This document shows, one piece after another, positions 37,454-47,275 of a DNA stretch of 64,000 bases. Positions within the stretch are counted from its first letter, which is position 1, and each line of letters opens with the position of its first letter. The position numbers and the translations under genes were made by a program. This DNA comes from Poindextera sp963719975 (GTDB lineage Bacteria; Pseudomonadota; Alphaproteobacteria; Caulobacterales; Caulobacteraceae): positions 62,001 to 126,000 of the forward strand of contig CAVRED010000010.1 in assembly GCA_963719975.1 (NCBI GenBank), read 5' to 3'. The notes beneath the pieces were generated by a model. It saw only the letters and a program-made list of their open reading frames with translations, was not told the DNA's origin and ran no database searches.

Positions 37454-38351
37454 ATGCCGCCGACCCCCCTGACAGCCCGGGCCGTTCGCGTCCTCGCCCT
37501 ACTCGTCGCCCTGACCGCCTTGGCCGTCCAAGCCCGCGCGGCGCCGGCGTGGTGGCACGTGACCGCCGGCCGTTCGGAGGTCTGGATCATCGGCGCGCCG
37601 CACGAAGCGCCCAAGGGGTTCACCTGGGACACCCACAGCGTCCAGCAGCGCCTGCAGGGCGCGAGCGCGTTGATCATCGAGCCGCAGGCCAAGGGCTCGC
37701 TGCAGATGTTCGGCGACATGTTCGGCGCCTATCGGGCGCTGCACTCAGACACGCCGCTCGAAGACACCCTGCCGCCGCCGCTGCGCCAGCGGTTCCAGGC
37801 GGCGCGCACCGCGATCGGGCAGGGCGCGGCCAAGTACGCGGGCTGGAAGCCGACCGCCGCCGGCGTGCTCTTGACCAACGACTTCCTGCGCGCCCAGAGC
37901 CTGGAGACCGGCGCGACGGCGCAGACCATCCGCGGCCTGGCCCGGCGCGCGGGCGTGCATGAGGTCGCCGCGGGCTCCTACGAGGGCATCCCGGTGATCA
38001 CGGCGGCCGAACAGCTGAACATGACCGGGCAGGAGCTTTGCCTTTCCGCCTCGCTGCACGCGATCGAGCAGGGCGCCGCCAGGGTCCGGCAGGCCGCGCA
38101 GGACTGGGCGCGCGGCGTCGTGCGGCCCAATCCGACCGACCCGGCCGACCAGGCGTGCCTCAACGCCATGCCGCAGCTGAAGACGCCTGAACGACCGGCT
38201 GATCGGCGAGGAGGCCGAGGCGGTCGCCGATGCGCTCAAGCACGGCGGCAAGACGGTCGCCGTGTTCGACCTCGGCGCGACGACGATGCCCGGCGGCGTC
38301 CTCGACCGCCTCCGCGCCCGCGGCCTCAGCGTCTCGGCCCCGGTGCCGTAG
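37454..38351 (+). CDS. TraB/GumN family protein, secreted (one frameshift)
   Basis: A signal peptide (RVLALLVALTALAVQARAAP) is followed by AWWHVTAGRSEVWIIGAPHE and a long helical region. After a frame change near 38190 the end is LNDRLIGEEAEAV and GKTVAVFDLGATTMPGGVLD. This is the TraB/GumN (COG3735) pattern, a fold related to Tiki/EreA-type hydrolases. The first conserved segment here has GAPHE where others have GT-H; the glutamate in IIEPQ is kept. Function in bacteria is unclear, possibly periplasmic peptidase-like. Confidence 0.75.
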
Positions 38352-38390
38352 CACGGATGCGGGCCGCGGCGCCCCCTGCGTCGTTGTCGG

Positions 38391-38964
38391 CTAGAGTCCG
38401 GGCAGCTTGACGTAGGAGCGGCCCTGGGGCGCGCGGGCGATCACGACCGTCCGGCCGCCGGTCAGCTTCTGGATGCGTTCCGCCTCGATCGCCGGGTCGA
38501 TCGGCGTCGACGTGTCGGCGCCTGTCGCGGCCGCCGTCTGCCACCGGCTGCACGGCCGGCTTGCCGCGCCGCCAGAACATCACCCAGTTGGCGAAGCCGG
38601 TGTCCTTGTGCGCGATGGCGCCGAACTCGTCGTCGACGACATAGCGGATGAGCGGGTCGGCATGGTCGGCGCCGGCCTTCGCGGCCAGGAGCTTCTCGCC
38701 CTCCGAGCGATCCTCGGCCGCGCGCTGGCCCATCAGCGCCTGACGCGCCGCGCTTTCCGGCTGCAGTTCGTCCGGCCTGGGCTCACCCGGCGCCGGCGGC
38801 CGCAGCGAGTAGTCGGGCGGCACGACCAGCGGCGCCATGGTCACCACGCGGAACTCGTCGGGCACGACCTTGGTGATGCCAAGCGCCTGCTTGGTGCTCT
38901 CGCACCCGACCAGCGCGGTGCTCGCCACCAGCGCCGCCGCAACGGCCACGCGACTGAAACTCAT
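38391..38964 (-). CDS. bamF: BamF-like lipoprotein (DUF3035, one frameshift)
   Basis: A lipoprotein signal with lipobox (ALVASTALVGCEST) leads into TKVVPDEFRVVTMAPLVVPP and YSLRPPAPGEPRPDEL, then ARQALMGQ. After a frame change near 38540 the end is GGRTVVIARAPQGRSYVKLP and TAG. VPDEF-VV---PL-VPP is the BamC/BamF motif; DUF3035 was identified as the BamF subunit of the Caulobacter outer-membrane beta-barrel assembly complex. The gene follows lspA by 71 bases on the same strand, the usual alphaproteobacterial order. Confidence 0.78.
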
Positions 38965-39035
38965 TGGTCCTGTGCTCCCAGAACGAGCGCCCCTTGCGAC
39001 CTCGATAGCGCATTCCCTTTGCAGACGCCAACCGA

Positions 39036-39521
39036 TCACGCTGTCGCGGGGCGGCGCTCGCCGAGCAGGCTGTCGAGGACGAGCAAGCCGACGCCGACGC
39101 TGATCGAGGCGTCGGCGACATTGAACACCCAGGGAAAGTGCAGCGCGCCGAAGTCGAGATAGTCGAACACGCGGCCCCAGCGCACGCGATCGATGACGTT
39201 GTTGCCGATCGCCCCGCCGATGATCAGGCCGATCGCGGCGGCGCCGAGCAGCCGCTCGGCCCGCCGCACCCACAGGACAAGCGCGATCACCACGCAGACC
39301 GCGAACCCGACGAGCAGCCAGCGCCCGATGTCGCCGTGGGTGCGCAGGAGGCCGAACGCGACGCCCGGGTTCCAGACGCTGGTCAGCCGGAAGACCGGCA
39401 GCACCTGGATCGGGCTGCGATCGATCAGGTCGAAGGCGCCGAGCAGCCAGGTCTTGACCGCCTGGTCGAGGACGACAACGATCGCGGCCAGGCTGTAGGC
39501 GACCCAGCCGTTGCGGTTCAC
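39036..39521 (-). CDS. lspA: Lipoprotein signal peptidase II
   Basis: A 161-residue four-helix membrane protein with IVVVLDQAVKTWLLG, LTSVWNPGVAFGLL, GGAIGNNVIDRVRWG (catalytic Asp) and FNVADASISVGV (catalytic Asp). LspA cleaves signal peptides below the lipid-modified Cys. The start is GTG (VNRNGWVAYSL) 17 bases after the ileS stop; the frame upstream runs open into ileS. Fitting its role, the next gene encodes a lipoprotein. Confidence 0.92.
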   Translation of the reverse strand: MNRNGWVAYSLAAIVVVLDQAVKTWLLGAFDLIDRSPIQVLPVFRLTSVWNPGVAFGLLRTHGDIGRWLLVGFAVCVVIALVLWVRRAERLLGAAAIGLIIGGAIGNNVIDRVRWGRVFDYLDFGALHFPWVFNVADASISVGVGLLVLDSLLGERRPATA

Positions 39522-39538
39522 CCTCGGCTCGGCGCGCT

Positions 39539-42483
39539 TCAGCGGCCATGGGCGGCGTCCCAAAAGGCCACGGCGTCGGCGTCGCGCAGCGAAAGGTCGG
39601 GATAGCGCGGGTCCTGGCCGACCTCGGGCAGGACGCGCCAGGAGCGTGCGCACTTGCGCCCCTCGGCCCGCAACGGGGCGACCGCGACGCCGGGCGCCTC
39701 GGGCGAGCGGAAGGCGTCCGCGGGGCCCTCGCCGGCGATCAGGCTGGCCTGGCTGGTGCGGAACACCTCGGCGGCGTCCAGGCCCTCGAACGCCGCGAGC
39801 AGGCCGGGATCGGCGATCCAGACGCGCGGCGCGGCCTCGAGCGCGGCGCCGATGCGCTTGTCGCGCCGCTCGATCTCGAGCGCGCCGGTGACCACCCGGA
39901 TCACCGCCTCGACCTTGCCCCATCGCTCGGCTTCGGCGTCGTTGCGCCACGCGTCCGGGGTCGCTGGAATGACGCGCATCGCGTTCGGGCCCGCGTCCGG
40001 GAACCGGGTGGACCAGGCCTCCTCCATGGTGAAGGCCAGGATCGGCGCGAGCCAGGCGGTGAGCCGCTCGAACACCAGGTCCATCACCGTCCGGCAGGCG
40101 CGACGGCGCAGCGAGTCCGGCCGGTCGCAGTAGAGGACGTCGCGGCGAATGTCGAAGTAGAGCGCCGAAAGGTCGTTCGTGCAGAAGTCGGCGAGCGGCC
40201 GCGCCACGTCGTAGAAGCGATAGCCTTCGTAGGCCTCGCGCACGCGCCGATCGAGCGCCCAGAGCCGGTGCAGGATGAAGCGCTCGAGCGGCGGCATGTC
40301 GGCGAGGGCGACACGCTCGTCCTCGGCGAAGCCGGCGAAGGGCGCCAAGGAGGTAGCGCACCGTGTTCCTGCAGCTTGCGGTAGCTGTCGATCGTCGTCT
40401 GCAGGATCGTCGGCCCGATCCGGCTGTCCTCGGCGTAGTCGACGAGCGGCGACCCAGAGCCTGAGGATCTCGGCGCCGCTCTGGCGGATGACGTCCTCCG
40501 GCTCGACCGCGTTGCCCAGCGACTTCGACATCTTCTCGCCGTCCTCGGCCATGACGAAGCCGTGGGTCAGGATCGCGTCGTACGGCGCGCGGCCGCGGGT
40601 GCCCGAGCTCTCCAAGAGGCTCGACTGGAACCAGCCGCGATGCTGGTCCGAGCCTTCCAGGTAGAGGTCGGCCGGCCAGCGCGTGTCGGCGCGCCCCTCG
40701 AGCACGAAGGCGTGGGTCGAGCCGGAGTCGAACCAGACGTCGAGGATGTCCTCGATCTTTTCGAAGCGCCCGGCGTCGTGGTCGCCGAGGAAGTCGGCGT
40801 CCGGCCGGGTGAACCAGGCGTCGGCGCCCTCGGCCCTGATCAACGCGGTGATGCGCTCGTTCACGGCCGGCATCGTGCAGCGGCTGGCCGGTCTCCTTGT
40901 CGACGAACATGGCGAGCGGCGAGCCCCAGGCGCGCTGGCGGCTGATCAGCCAGTCGGGGCGGGTCTCGACCATGGCGCGGATGCGGTTGCGGCCGGCCTC
41001 CGGGAAGAAGGCGGTGGCGTCGATGGCGGAGAGCGCGGTCTCGCGCAGCGTGCGGCCGCCGTGGACGGGATCTTCCAGCGGATGGTCGATGCGGATGAAC
41101 CACTGCGGCGTGTTGCGGAAGATGACCGGCGCGCGCGAGCGCCAGGAGTGGGGATAGGCGTGCTCGACGCGCCCGCGGCCGAGCAGCCCGCCCGCCTCGA
41201 TCAGCCTGTCGATCACCGCGTTGTTCGCCGGGCCGAACTGGCCCTTCTTCTTGCCCTCGGTCTCCAGCACCTTCAGCCCGCCGAACAGCGGGACATGCGG
41301 ATAGTAGGCGCCGTCCTCGTCGACGGTGTCGGGGATCTCGCGATGGCCGTGGGCGATCCAGACGACGTAGTCGTCCGCGCCGTGGCCGGGCGCGGTGTGC
41401 ACGAAGCCCGTGCCGACATCGTCGGTCACCGTGTCGCTGGCGAGCAGCGGCACGGCGAAGCCATAGCCTTCGTCCAGCGCCGCGAGCGGGTGCGCGCAGA
41501 CCATGCCCGCCGGGATCGACGGCGTCGACCCGCGTCCAGGCCGCGACGTGCGCCGCCTCGCGCACGGCCTCGGCCAGCGGTTCGGCCACGATCAGCCGCT
41601 CGCCCACCTTGGCCCACGGCGCGAAGGCCAAGCCCTCTTTCAGGGCATCGACGCGATAGGCCGCGTAGGCGATGTCGCGGCTGTACTGGATCGCCCGGTT
41701 GGCCGGCAGGGTCCAGGGCGTCGTGGTCCAGATGACCACCGAGGCGCCGACCGCCGCGTCGGGCCCCTCGACCACCGGAAAGCGGACCCAGACGGTGGGG
41801 GAGACGTGGTCGTGGTACTCGACCTCGGCGTCGGCCAGCGCGGTGCGTTCGACCGGGCTCCACATCACCGGCTTTGAGCCGCGATAGAGCTGGTTGGTGG
41901 CGACGTACTTGTGGAACTCGGCGACGATGGCCGCCTCGCTGGCATAGTCCATCGTCGAGTAGCGACGATCCCAGTCGCCGATGACGCCGAGCCGCTTGAA
42001 TCCGGTCATCTGCACGCCGATCCAGTGATCGGCCTCCTCGCGGCAGAGGGTCGCGGAACTCGGCCTTGGACATGTCCTCCTTGCGCCGGTTTCGCGCGCG
42101 CAGGTCCTCCTCGACCTTCCACTCGATCGGCAAGCCGTGGCAGTCCCAGCCGGGCAGGTAGTCGACGTCGAACCCGAGCAGGAACCGCGAGCGGACCACG
42201 AAGTCCTTCAAGAGCTTCTGCAGGCAGTGGCCGATGTGGATCGCGCCGTTGGCGTAGGGCGGGCCGTCGTGCAGGACGTAGAGCGGCGCGCCGGCGGCCT
42301 GCCGCTGCTTTGCGCAGGCTGTTGTAGAGGTCCTGCTCGCGCCAGCGCTCGAGGATCTCCGGCTCGAGCCTGGGCAGGCCCGCGCGCATGGGGAAGGGGG
42401 TTTCCGGCAGGAAGACCGTCTCGCGGTAGTCGCGGCCGGTGGTGGATTTGTCGCCGGCGTCGGCGGCGGAATCGGAGCGCCAT
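39539..42483 (-). CDS. ileS: Isoleucyl-tRNA synthetase (multiple frameshifts)
   Basis: Read across at least five frame changes (near 42475, 42300, 42050, 41510, 40870 and 40350-40450), about 980 residues of IleRS are visible: RDYRETVFLPETPFPMRAGL, a HIGH-type region AIHIGHCLQK-like at about 42240, LPGWDCHGLPIEWKVEEDL, the editing domain (VVIWTTTPWTLPANRAIQYS), GSDQHRGWFQSSLLES and KMSKS motif GEKMSKSLGNAVEP, then the anticodon-binding helices. IleRS is essential, so these indels are sequence errors in all likelihood. The order ileS-lspA is conserved. Confidence 0.92.
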
Positions 42484-42651
42484 GGTCGGCTCCAGCATGG
42501 GTTCGAAGGCAAGGGCGGACAACCCGGCGCGAGGGCCGCCGTCGCCGGCGGCGTCACGCCGGGCGGTTAATTCGACGCGCTGGACGAACCCTGCTCATGG
42601 CGCGCGCTCTCTACCAGAGCCCGCCGCGCCGCGCGAGCCTCTTGGCGGCGC

Positions 42652-44128
42652 TCATCGCAACGCGAGCGTCATCGAGCGCACCTGCAGATAGTCGTTGATC
42701 CCGTAGATCGAGCCCTCGCTGCCGTAGCCCGACTGCTTCACGCCGCCGAACGGATTGGCCGCGATTGGAGACAAGGCCGGCGTTGACTCCGATCACGCCG
42801 GCCTCCAGCGCGCGGCCGACGCGCATGGCGCGGTCGAGGTCGCGGGTGAACAGGAAGGCGGCCAGCCCGTACTCGCTGGCGTTGGCGCGCGCGACCACGT
42901 CGGCCTCGTCGTCGAAGGCGAACACCGGCGCGAGCGGCCCAAAGGTCTCCTCCTCGCGGAAGAGGACATCGTCGCCGCCCTCCATCACCGTCGGCTGGAA
43001 GAAGCGGCCGCCGAGGTTGTGCCTGTGGCCGCCGGTCAGCACCCGCCCGCCGGCCGCCTCGGTGCGGGCGATGTGGTCCTCGACCTTGGCCACGCCCAGC
43101 CGCGTTGATCAGCGGGTCCGATCTGGGCGCCGTCATCGAACGGCTTGGCGACCTTCAAGCGCCTGAACGGCGGCGACCAGCCCCTCGAGGTAGGCGTCCT
43201 TGACCCTGTGGTGCACGTAGATGCGGTTCGGGCAGACGCAGGTCTGGCCGCCGGCGCGGTACTTTCCGCGCACGGTCCCGTCGACGGCCGTCGCGATATC
43301 GGCGTCTTCGAACACGATCAGCGGCGCCGCGCCGCCCAGCTCCATCGAGAGCCGCTTCAGCGTCGGCGCGCACTGGGCGGCGAGCTTGCGCCCGACCTCG
43401 GTCGAGCCGGTGAACGAGAGCTTGCGGATCTTGTCCGAGCCGGTCAGCGCGCCGCCGACGACGCGCCTGTTCGCCGGTGACGACGTTGAAGACGCCTTCC
43501 GGCAGTCCCGGCTTCCAGCGCGAGCGCGGCGAGCGCGAGCGTGGTGAAGGGCGTGGCCGAGGCCGGCTTGGCGACCAGCGTGCAGCCGGCCGCGAAGGCG
43601 GCGCCGGCCTTGCGCGTCAGCATGGCGGCGGGGAAGTTCCACGGCGTGATCGCCGCCACCGGGCCGACCGGCTCGCGGAAGGTCAGCCACCGTGTCGCCG
43701 GCCGAGGTCTCGATCACCGCGCCGGTGATCCGTTCGGCCTCGCCGGCGAACCATTTGATGAAGGCGTTGGCGTAGCGCGCCTCGCCAAGGCCCTCGACGA
43801 ACGGCTTGCCGTTCTCGAGCGAGATCAGCGCCCCGATCGCCTCGGCATGCTGGTCGATCAGCGCCGCCCAGCGATGCAGGAACTCCGCCCGCCGGATCGG
43901 CGTCCAGGCCCGATAGTCCTTGAAGGCGCTGTCGGCGGCGTCGATCGCCTGCTCCACCTGGGCGGCCGAGAGTTTCGGAACGGTCCCGATGATGGTCTCT
44001 TCGGCCGGATCGTCGACGGCGATCTCGCCCTCGCCCCTGACCCATCGGCCGCCGATCAGGGCGGTCTCGCGCATCAGCGCCCGGCCCTTGGCCTTCAACG
44101 CCTCGCCCGCCCGGCGTCGTCGATCCAT
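42652..44128 (-). CDS. NAD(P)-dependent aldehyde dehydrogenase, GabD-like (multiple frameshifts)
   Basis: About 490 residues read across five or more frame changes: ALIGGRWVRGEGEIAVDDPA, ENGKPFVEGLGEARYANAFI, ITPWNFPAAMLTRKAGAAFA, FTGSTEVGRKLAAQCAPTLK, MELGGAAPLIVFEDADI (catalytic Glu), GGQTCVCPNRIYVH (catalytic Cys), EETFGPLAPVF and GGVKQSGYGSEGS-like. These segments match succinate-semialdehyde dehydrogenase (GabD) more than other ALDHs. The start could be the ATG at 44128 or 44074 (MRETALIGG). The indels cluster as in ileS, suggesting a low-quality stretch from 39.5 to 46 kb. Confidence 0.82.
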
Positions 44129-44241
44129 CCATGGCGGCTCCTCAAGACCTTGACCAAAGTTTGCACTTGCCGGCGCGGCGCCCGGTTCGCATCAATTCGC
44201 GCGGGCGGCGACAGACAAGAGCACGCCATGGAGAAACGCGC

Positions 44242-45141
44242 ATGCCCTCGATCAGCGCCGTCGACGAAAAGACCGGCCGCAAATTCTATCTCGACGATCC
44301 GGACGACCTGAAGCCCGGCGAGCCGGTGACCTTCCTTCTGAACCTGCACGGCGGCGGCTCCGTCGGCGCCTGGCAGCGCGCCTACTTCCCGGCGGTCGAC
44401 TTCAAGGAGAGATACCGCCTGGTCGTCGCGACGCCGTCGGCCGCCACCAAGGAGCCGATGCGCCGCTGGGTCGGCGAGGCGGACGACGAGCACCTGCGCA
44501 ACATCGTCGAGGCGGTGTTCGCCAAGTATGGGCGCGACAACATCAGGGCCTTCTGGCTGGTCGGCCACAGCCAGGGCGGCATGACCTCGAACCGCCTGCT
44601 CGGGCAGGACTTCTTCGCCCAGCGCGTCGACGGCTGGCTCAGCCTCTCCGGCGGCCGCATCGGGCCGATCGAGCTGCCGGACAGCTTCTTCCCCGGCGGG
44701 CGGCCGCGCATGCCTGCGCCGCGCGCCGGGGCAGCCCGCGACCGGGTCGGGCGGTCGCGCCGGACTGCGACATCTCCTTCATCTTCGCCACCGGCGAACA
44801 CGAAATGGCGGCCCTGCCGGCGAACTCGCCCTGGGCGGAGAAATACGCCGCCGGTCCGCGCGAGCGCCTGGCGGACATCGTCGACACCGAGCCCGGCCAG
44901 GTCCACGACACCTCGCGCGAAGGGAGCTCGACGCCAGGCTGGGGCTTCAAGGCAAGGCCGGGAACGGCCGAGGTCTACGTCTATCCGAACGCCAAGGGCG
45001 GGCGGCTGATCGCCGACGTGGTGCGCAAGGACAAGGGTCACACCGAGGGGCTGGAGCCGAAGGTCACCGAGGCGCTGATCCAGATGATGGTGAAGCGCGC
45101 CCGGCGGGAAGGCGAGGGCGCTGGCCGCGGCGACGGCTTGA
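44242..45141 (+). CDS. Alpha/beta hydrolase, tandem copy 1
   Basis: The protein begins MPSISAVDEKTGRKFYLDDP and has LNLHGGGSVGAWQRAYFP (oxyanion region), FWLVGHSQGGMTSNRLL (nucleophile Ser) and a late HTEGLEPKV (probable catalytic His). It resembles PHB-depolymerase-like esterases (LpqC type) without a signal peptide. Frame changes near 44740 and 45110; with the second restored, the end reads GGKARALAAATA and TGA, parallel to the end of copy 2. The two copies share most residues and probably arose by duplication. Confidence 0.72.
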
Positions 45142-45222
45142 CGGCCTTCAGGCTCTTGCCGCCCGCGCGGCGCGGCGCGACAAGCGTGGGCAAAGACGAA
45201 GACGGATGGGAGGAAGAGCGCG

Positions 45223-46128
45223 ATGGGCAGCATCAGCGCCGTCGACGAGAAGACCGGCCGGAAGTTCTACCTGGACGATCCGGACGACCTGAAGCCCGGC
45301 GAAAAGGTCACCTTCCTGCTCAACCTGCACGGCGGCGGCTCGGTCGGCGCCTGGCAGAAGGCCTACTTCCCCGCCGTCGACTACAAGGACAAGTACCGGC
45401 TGGTGGTTGCGACGCCATCGGCGGCGACCAAGGAACCCGCGCGCCGCTGGGTCGGCGAGGCTGACGACGAGCATTTGCACAACATCGTCGAGGCGGTGTT
45501 CGACCAGTTACGGCTTGGAGAACATCGCCGCCTTCTGGCTCGTCGGCCACAGCCAGGGCGGCATGACCTCGAGGCGGCTGCTGCGCGAGGACCCGTTCTT
45601 CCAGGAGCGCGTCGACGGCTGGCTCAGCCTGTCCGGCGGCCGCATCGGGCCGGCCGAACGCGCCGAGGGGTTCGGGCCGCCGCTGCATGCCCGGACAGAC
45701 AGCGCATGGCGCCCCCGCCCGCCTCGCTTGAGGATCCGGCCTGCGACTTCTCGTTCATCTTCGCGGTGGGCGAGCACGAGATCAAAAGCCTGCCGCAGAC
45801 CTCGCCCTGGGCGGAGAAGTACGGCGCGGGCCCGCGCCAGCGGCGCGCCGACATCGTCGATGTCGAACCCGGCCAGATCTACGACAGCTCGCGCATCGAT
45901 CGCTCGACCAAGGGCTGGGGCCTCCTCCCCCGGCCGGGTACGGCGCAGGTCTTCGTCTATCCGAACGCCCGCGACGGGCGGGTGATCGCCGACGTCGTGC
46001 GACTGGACAAGGGGCACACCGAGGGCCTGGAGCCGAAGGTGACCGAAGAGCTGATCAAGCTCATCGTCTCGGCCTCGGGCGGCAAGGCGCGGAAGGCCGC
46101 GGCGGCGACGGCGACGGCGCAGGCCTGA
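45223..46128 (+). CDS. Alpha/beta hydrolase, tandem copy 2
   Basis: This paralogue of the preceding gene starts MGSISAVDEKTGRKFYLDDP, with LNLHGGGSVGAWQKAYFP, FWLVGHSQGGMTSRRLL and KGHTEGLEPKVTEELI. Two compensating frame changes (near 45505 and 45690) interrupt the middle. It differs from copy 1 mainly in the insertion after GRIGP and in the C-terminal lysine/alanine tail (GGKARKAAAATATAQA). The zinc-free quinone oxidoreductase gene starts five bases later, so the two probably form an operon. Confidence 0.72.
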   Translation: MGSISAVDEKTGRKFYLDDPDDLKPGEKVTFLLNLHGGGSVGAWQKAYFPAVDYKDKYRLVVATPSAATKEPARRWVGEADDEHLHNIVEAVFDQLRLGEHRRLLARRPQPGRHDLEAAAARGPVLPGARRRLAQPVRRPHRAGRTRRGVRAAAACPDRQRMAPPPASLEDPACDFSFIFAVGEHEIKSLPQTSPWAEKYGAGPRQRRADIVDVEPGQIYDSSRIDRSTKGWGLLPRPGTAQVFVYPNARDGRVIADVVRLDKGHTEGLEPKVTEELIKLIVSASGGKARKAAAATATAQA

Positions 46129-46132
46129 TCCC

Positions 46133-47140
46133 ATGCAGGCTCTTGTTCTGGACGGCGACGCCGGGATCGACCACCTGGCGCTGGTCGAGCGGCCGGCCAT
46201 CGACCCCGGCCCCGGTCAGGTGCGGGTGGCGATCAAGTCCGCCTCGCTCAACTATCGCGACCTCGCAACCATCATGAACCCCGGGATCAAGCCGCGGCTG
46301 CCGCTTGTGCCGTTGTCCGACGGCTGCGGCGTCGTCGAGGCGGTCGGCGAGGGCGTGATGCGCGTAAAGGCCGGCGATCGCGTCGCGCCGCTGTTCTTCC
46401 AGGGCTGGGCGGGCGGCGATCCCACCCGGATGGCGCTGGCCACGGCGCTGGGCGGCGCCCTCGACGGCGTCGCGCAACAGCAGATCACGCTGAGCGAGCA
46501 GGGCGTCTCGAAGGTCCCGGACAGCCTGAGCGACGAGGAGGCGGCCTGCCTGCCCTGCGCCGGCTTGACCGCCTGGCGCGCGCTGATGGTCGAGGGCCGG
46601 GTCAAGCCGGGGGACGTCGTCCTGGTGCAGGGCACCGGCGGGGTCTCGATCTTCGCGCTGCAGTTCGCCAAGGCGGCCGGCGCGACGGTGATCGCGACTT
46701 CGTCCTCGGACGCCAAGCTCGAGCGCGCCAAGGCGTTGGGCGCCGATCACCTGATCAACTATCGCGCCACGCCCGAGTGGGCCCACGCGGCGCGGACCCT
46801 GACCGGCGGGCTCGGCGTCGACCACGTGATCGAGGTCGGCGGCGCCGGCACGTTCGCCCAGTCGATCCAGGCGATCCGGCTCGGCGGCTACATCCACGTG
46901 ATCGGCGTGCTCTCGGGCTTCTCGAACGATGTGAACGTCGCGGCCATCTTCGGCGCCAACGCCCACATCAGCGGGATCACCGTCGGCAGCCGCGAGCAGT
47001 TCGAGGCCATGGTCCGCGCCATCGTGGCGAACGGCATCAAGCCCGTGGTCGACAAGCGCTACCCGCTCGCGGACGCCCAGTCCGCCTTCCGCGCCATGCA
47101 GGCCGGCGAGCACTTCGGCAAGATCGTGCTGGAGCTCTGA
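46133..47140 (+). CDS. Zinc-independent alcohol dehydrogenase / quinone oxidoreductase (MDR)
   Basis: The 335-residue medium-chain dehydrogenase has a GroES-like N-terminal domain (SASLNYRDLATIMNPG, PLVPLSDGCGVVEAVGEGV) and a Rossmann domain (VLVQGTGGVSIFALQFAKAA, SSDAKLERAKALGADHLINY). The Cys/His zinc ligands of classical alcohol dehydrogenases are absent, as in NADPH:quinone reductase-like members. NAD(P)H-dependent reduction of an enone or quinone is likely. Frame intact; the start is five bases after the hydrolase stop. Confidence 0.85.
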   Translation: MQALVLDGDAGIDHLALVERPAIDPGPGQVRVAIKSASLNYRDLATIMNPGIKPRLPLVPLSDGCGVVEAVGEGVMRVKAGDRVAPLFFQGWAGGDPTRMALATALGGALDGVAQQQITLSEQGVSKVPDSLSDEEAACLPCAGLTAWRALMVEGRVKPGDVVLVQGTGGVSIFALQFAKAAGATVIATSSSDAKLERAKALGADHLINYRATPEWAHAARTLTGGLGVDHVIEVGGAGTFAQSIQAIRLGGYIHVIGVLSGFSNDVNVAAIFGANAHISGITVGSREQFEAMVRAIVANGIKPVVDKRYPLADAQSAFRAMQAGEHFGKIVLEL

Positions 47141-47142
47141 GA

Positions 47143-47158
47143 GCCCGCGTCAGCGGGC
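47143..47158. terminator. Short hairpin after the quinone oxidoreductase gene
   Basis: GCCCGC/GCGGGC with a GTCA loop lies three bases after the stop. No T-run follows on either strand, so it may work with the larger inverted repeat just downstream. Confidence 0.4.
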
Positions 47159-47169
47159 CGTCAGCTTTC

Positions 47170-47242
47170 GACCGCCAAGGACGCCAAGTTCGCCAAGAGG
47201 GGCGCAGCGCCAACCTTGGCGTCCTTGGCGTCCTTGGCGGTC
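47170..47242. repeat. Long inverted repeat of 9-nt units (copy A)
   Basis: The left arm is built of units CGCCAAGGA, CGCCAAGTT, CGCCAAGAG; the right arm is the complement, CTTGGCGTC repeated. The outer 19 bases (47170-47188 and 47224-47242) pair perfectly and a further seven pair inside (47191-47197 with 47115-47121 of the same numbering series, 47215-47221). It lies between convergent genes and probably ends transcription from both sides. A related element occurs at 63.2-63.4 kb. Confidence 0.8.
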
Positions 47243-47275
47243 AAATTGGACATAGCCGCTTTCGCGGCATCCGGC

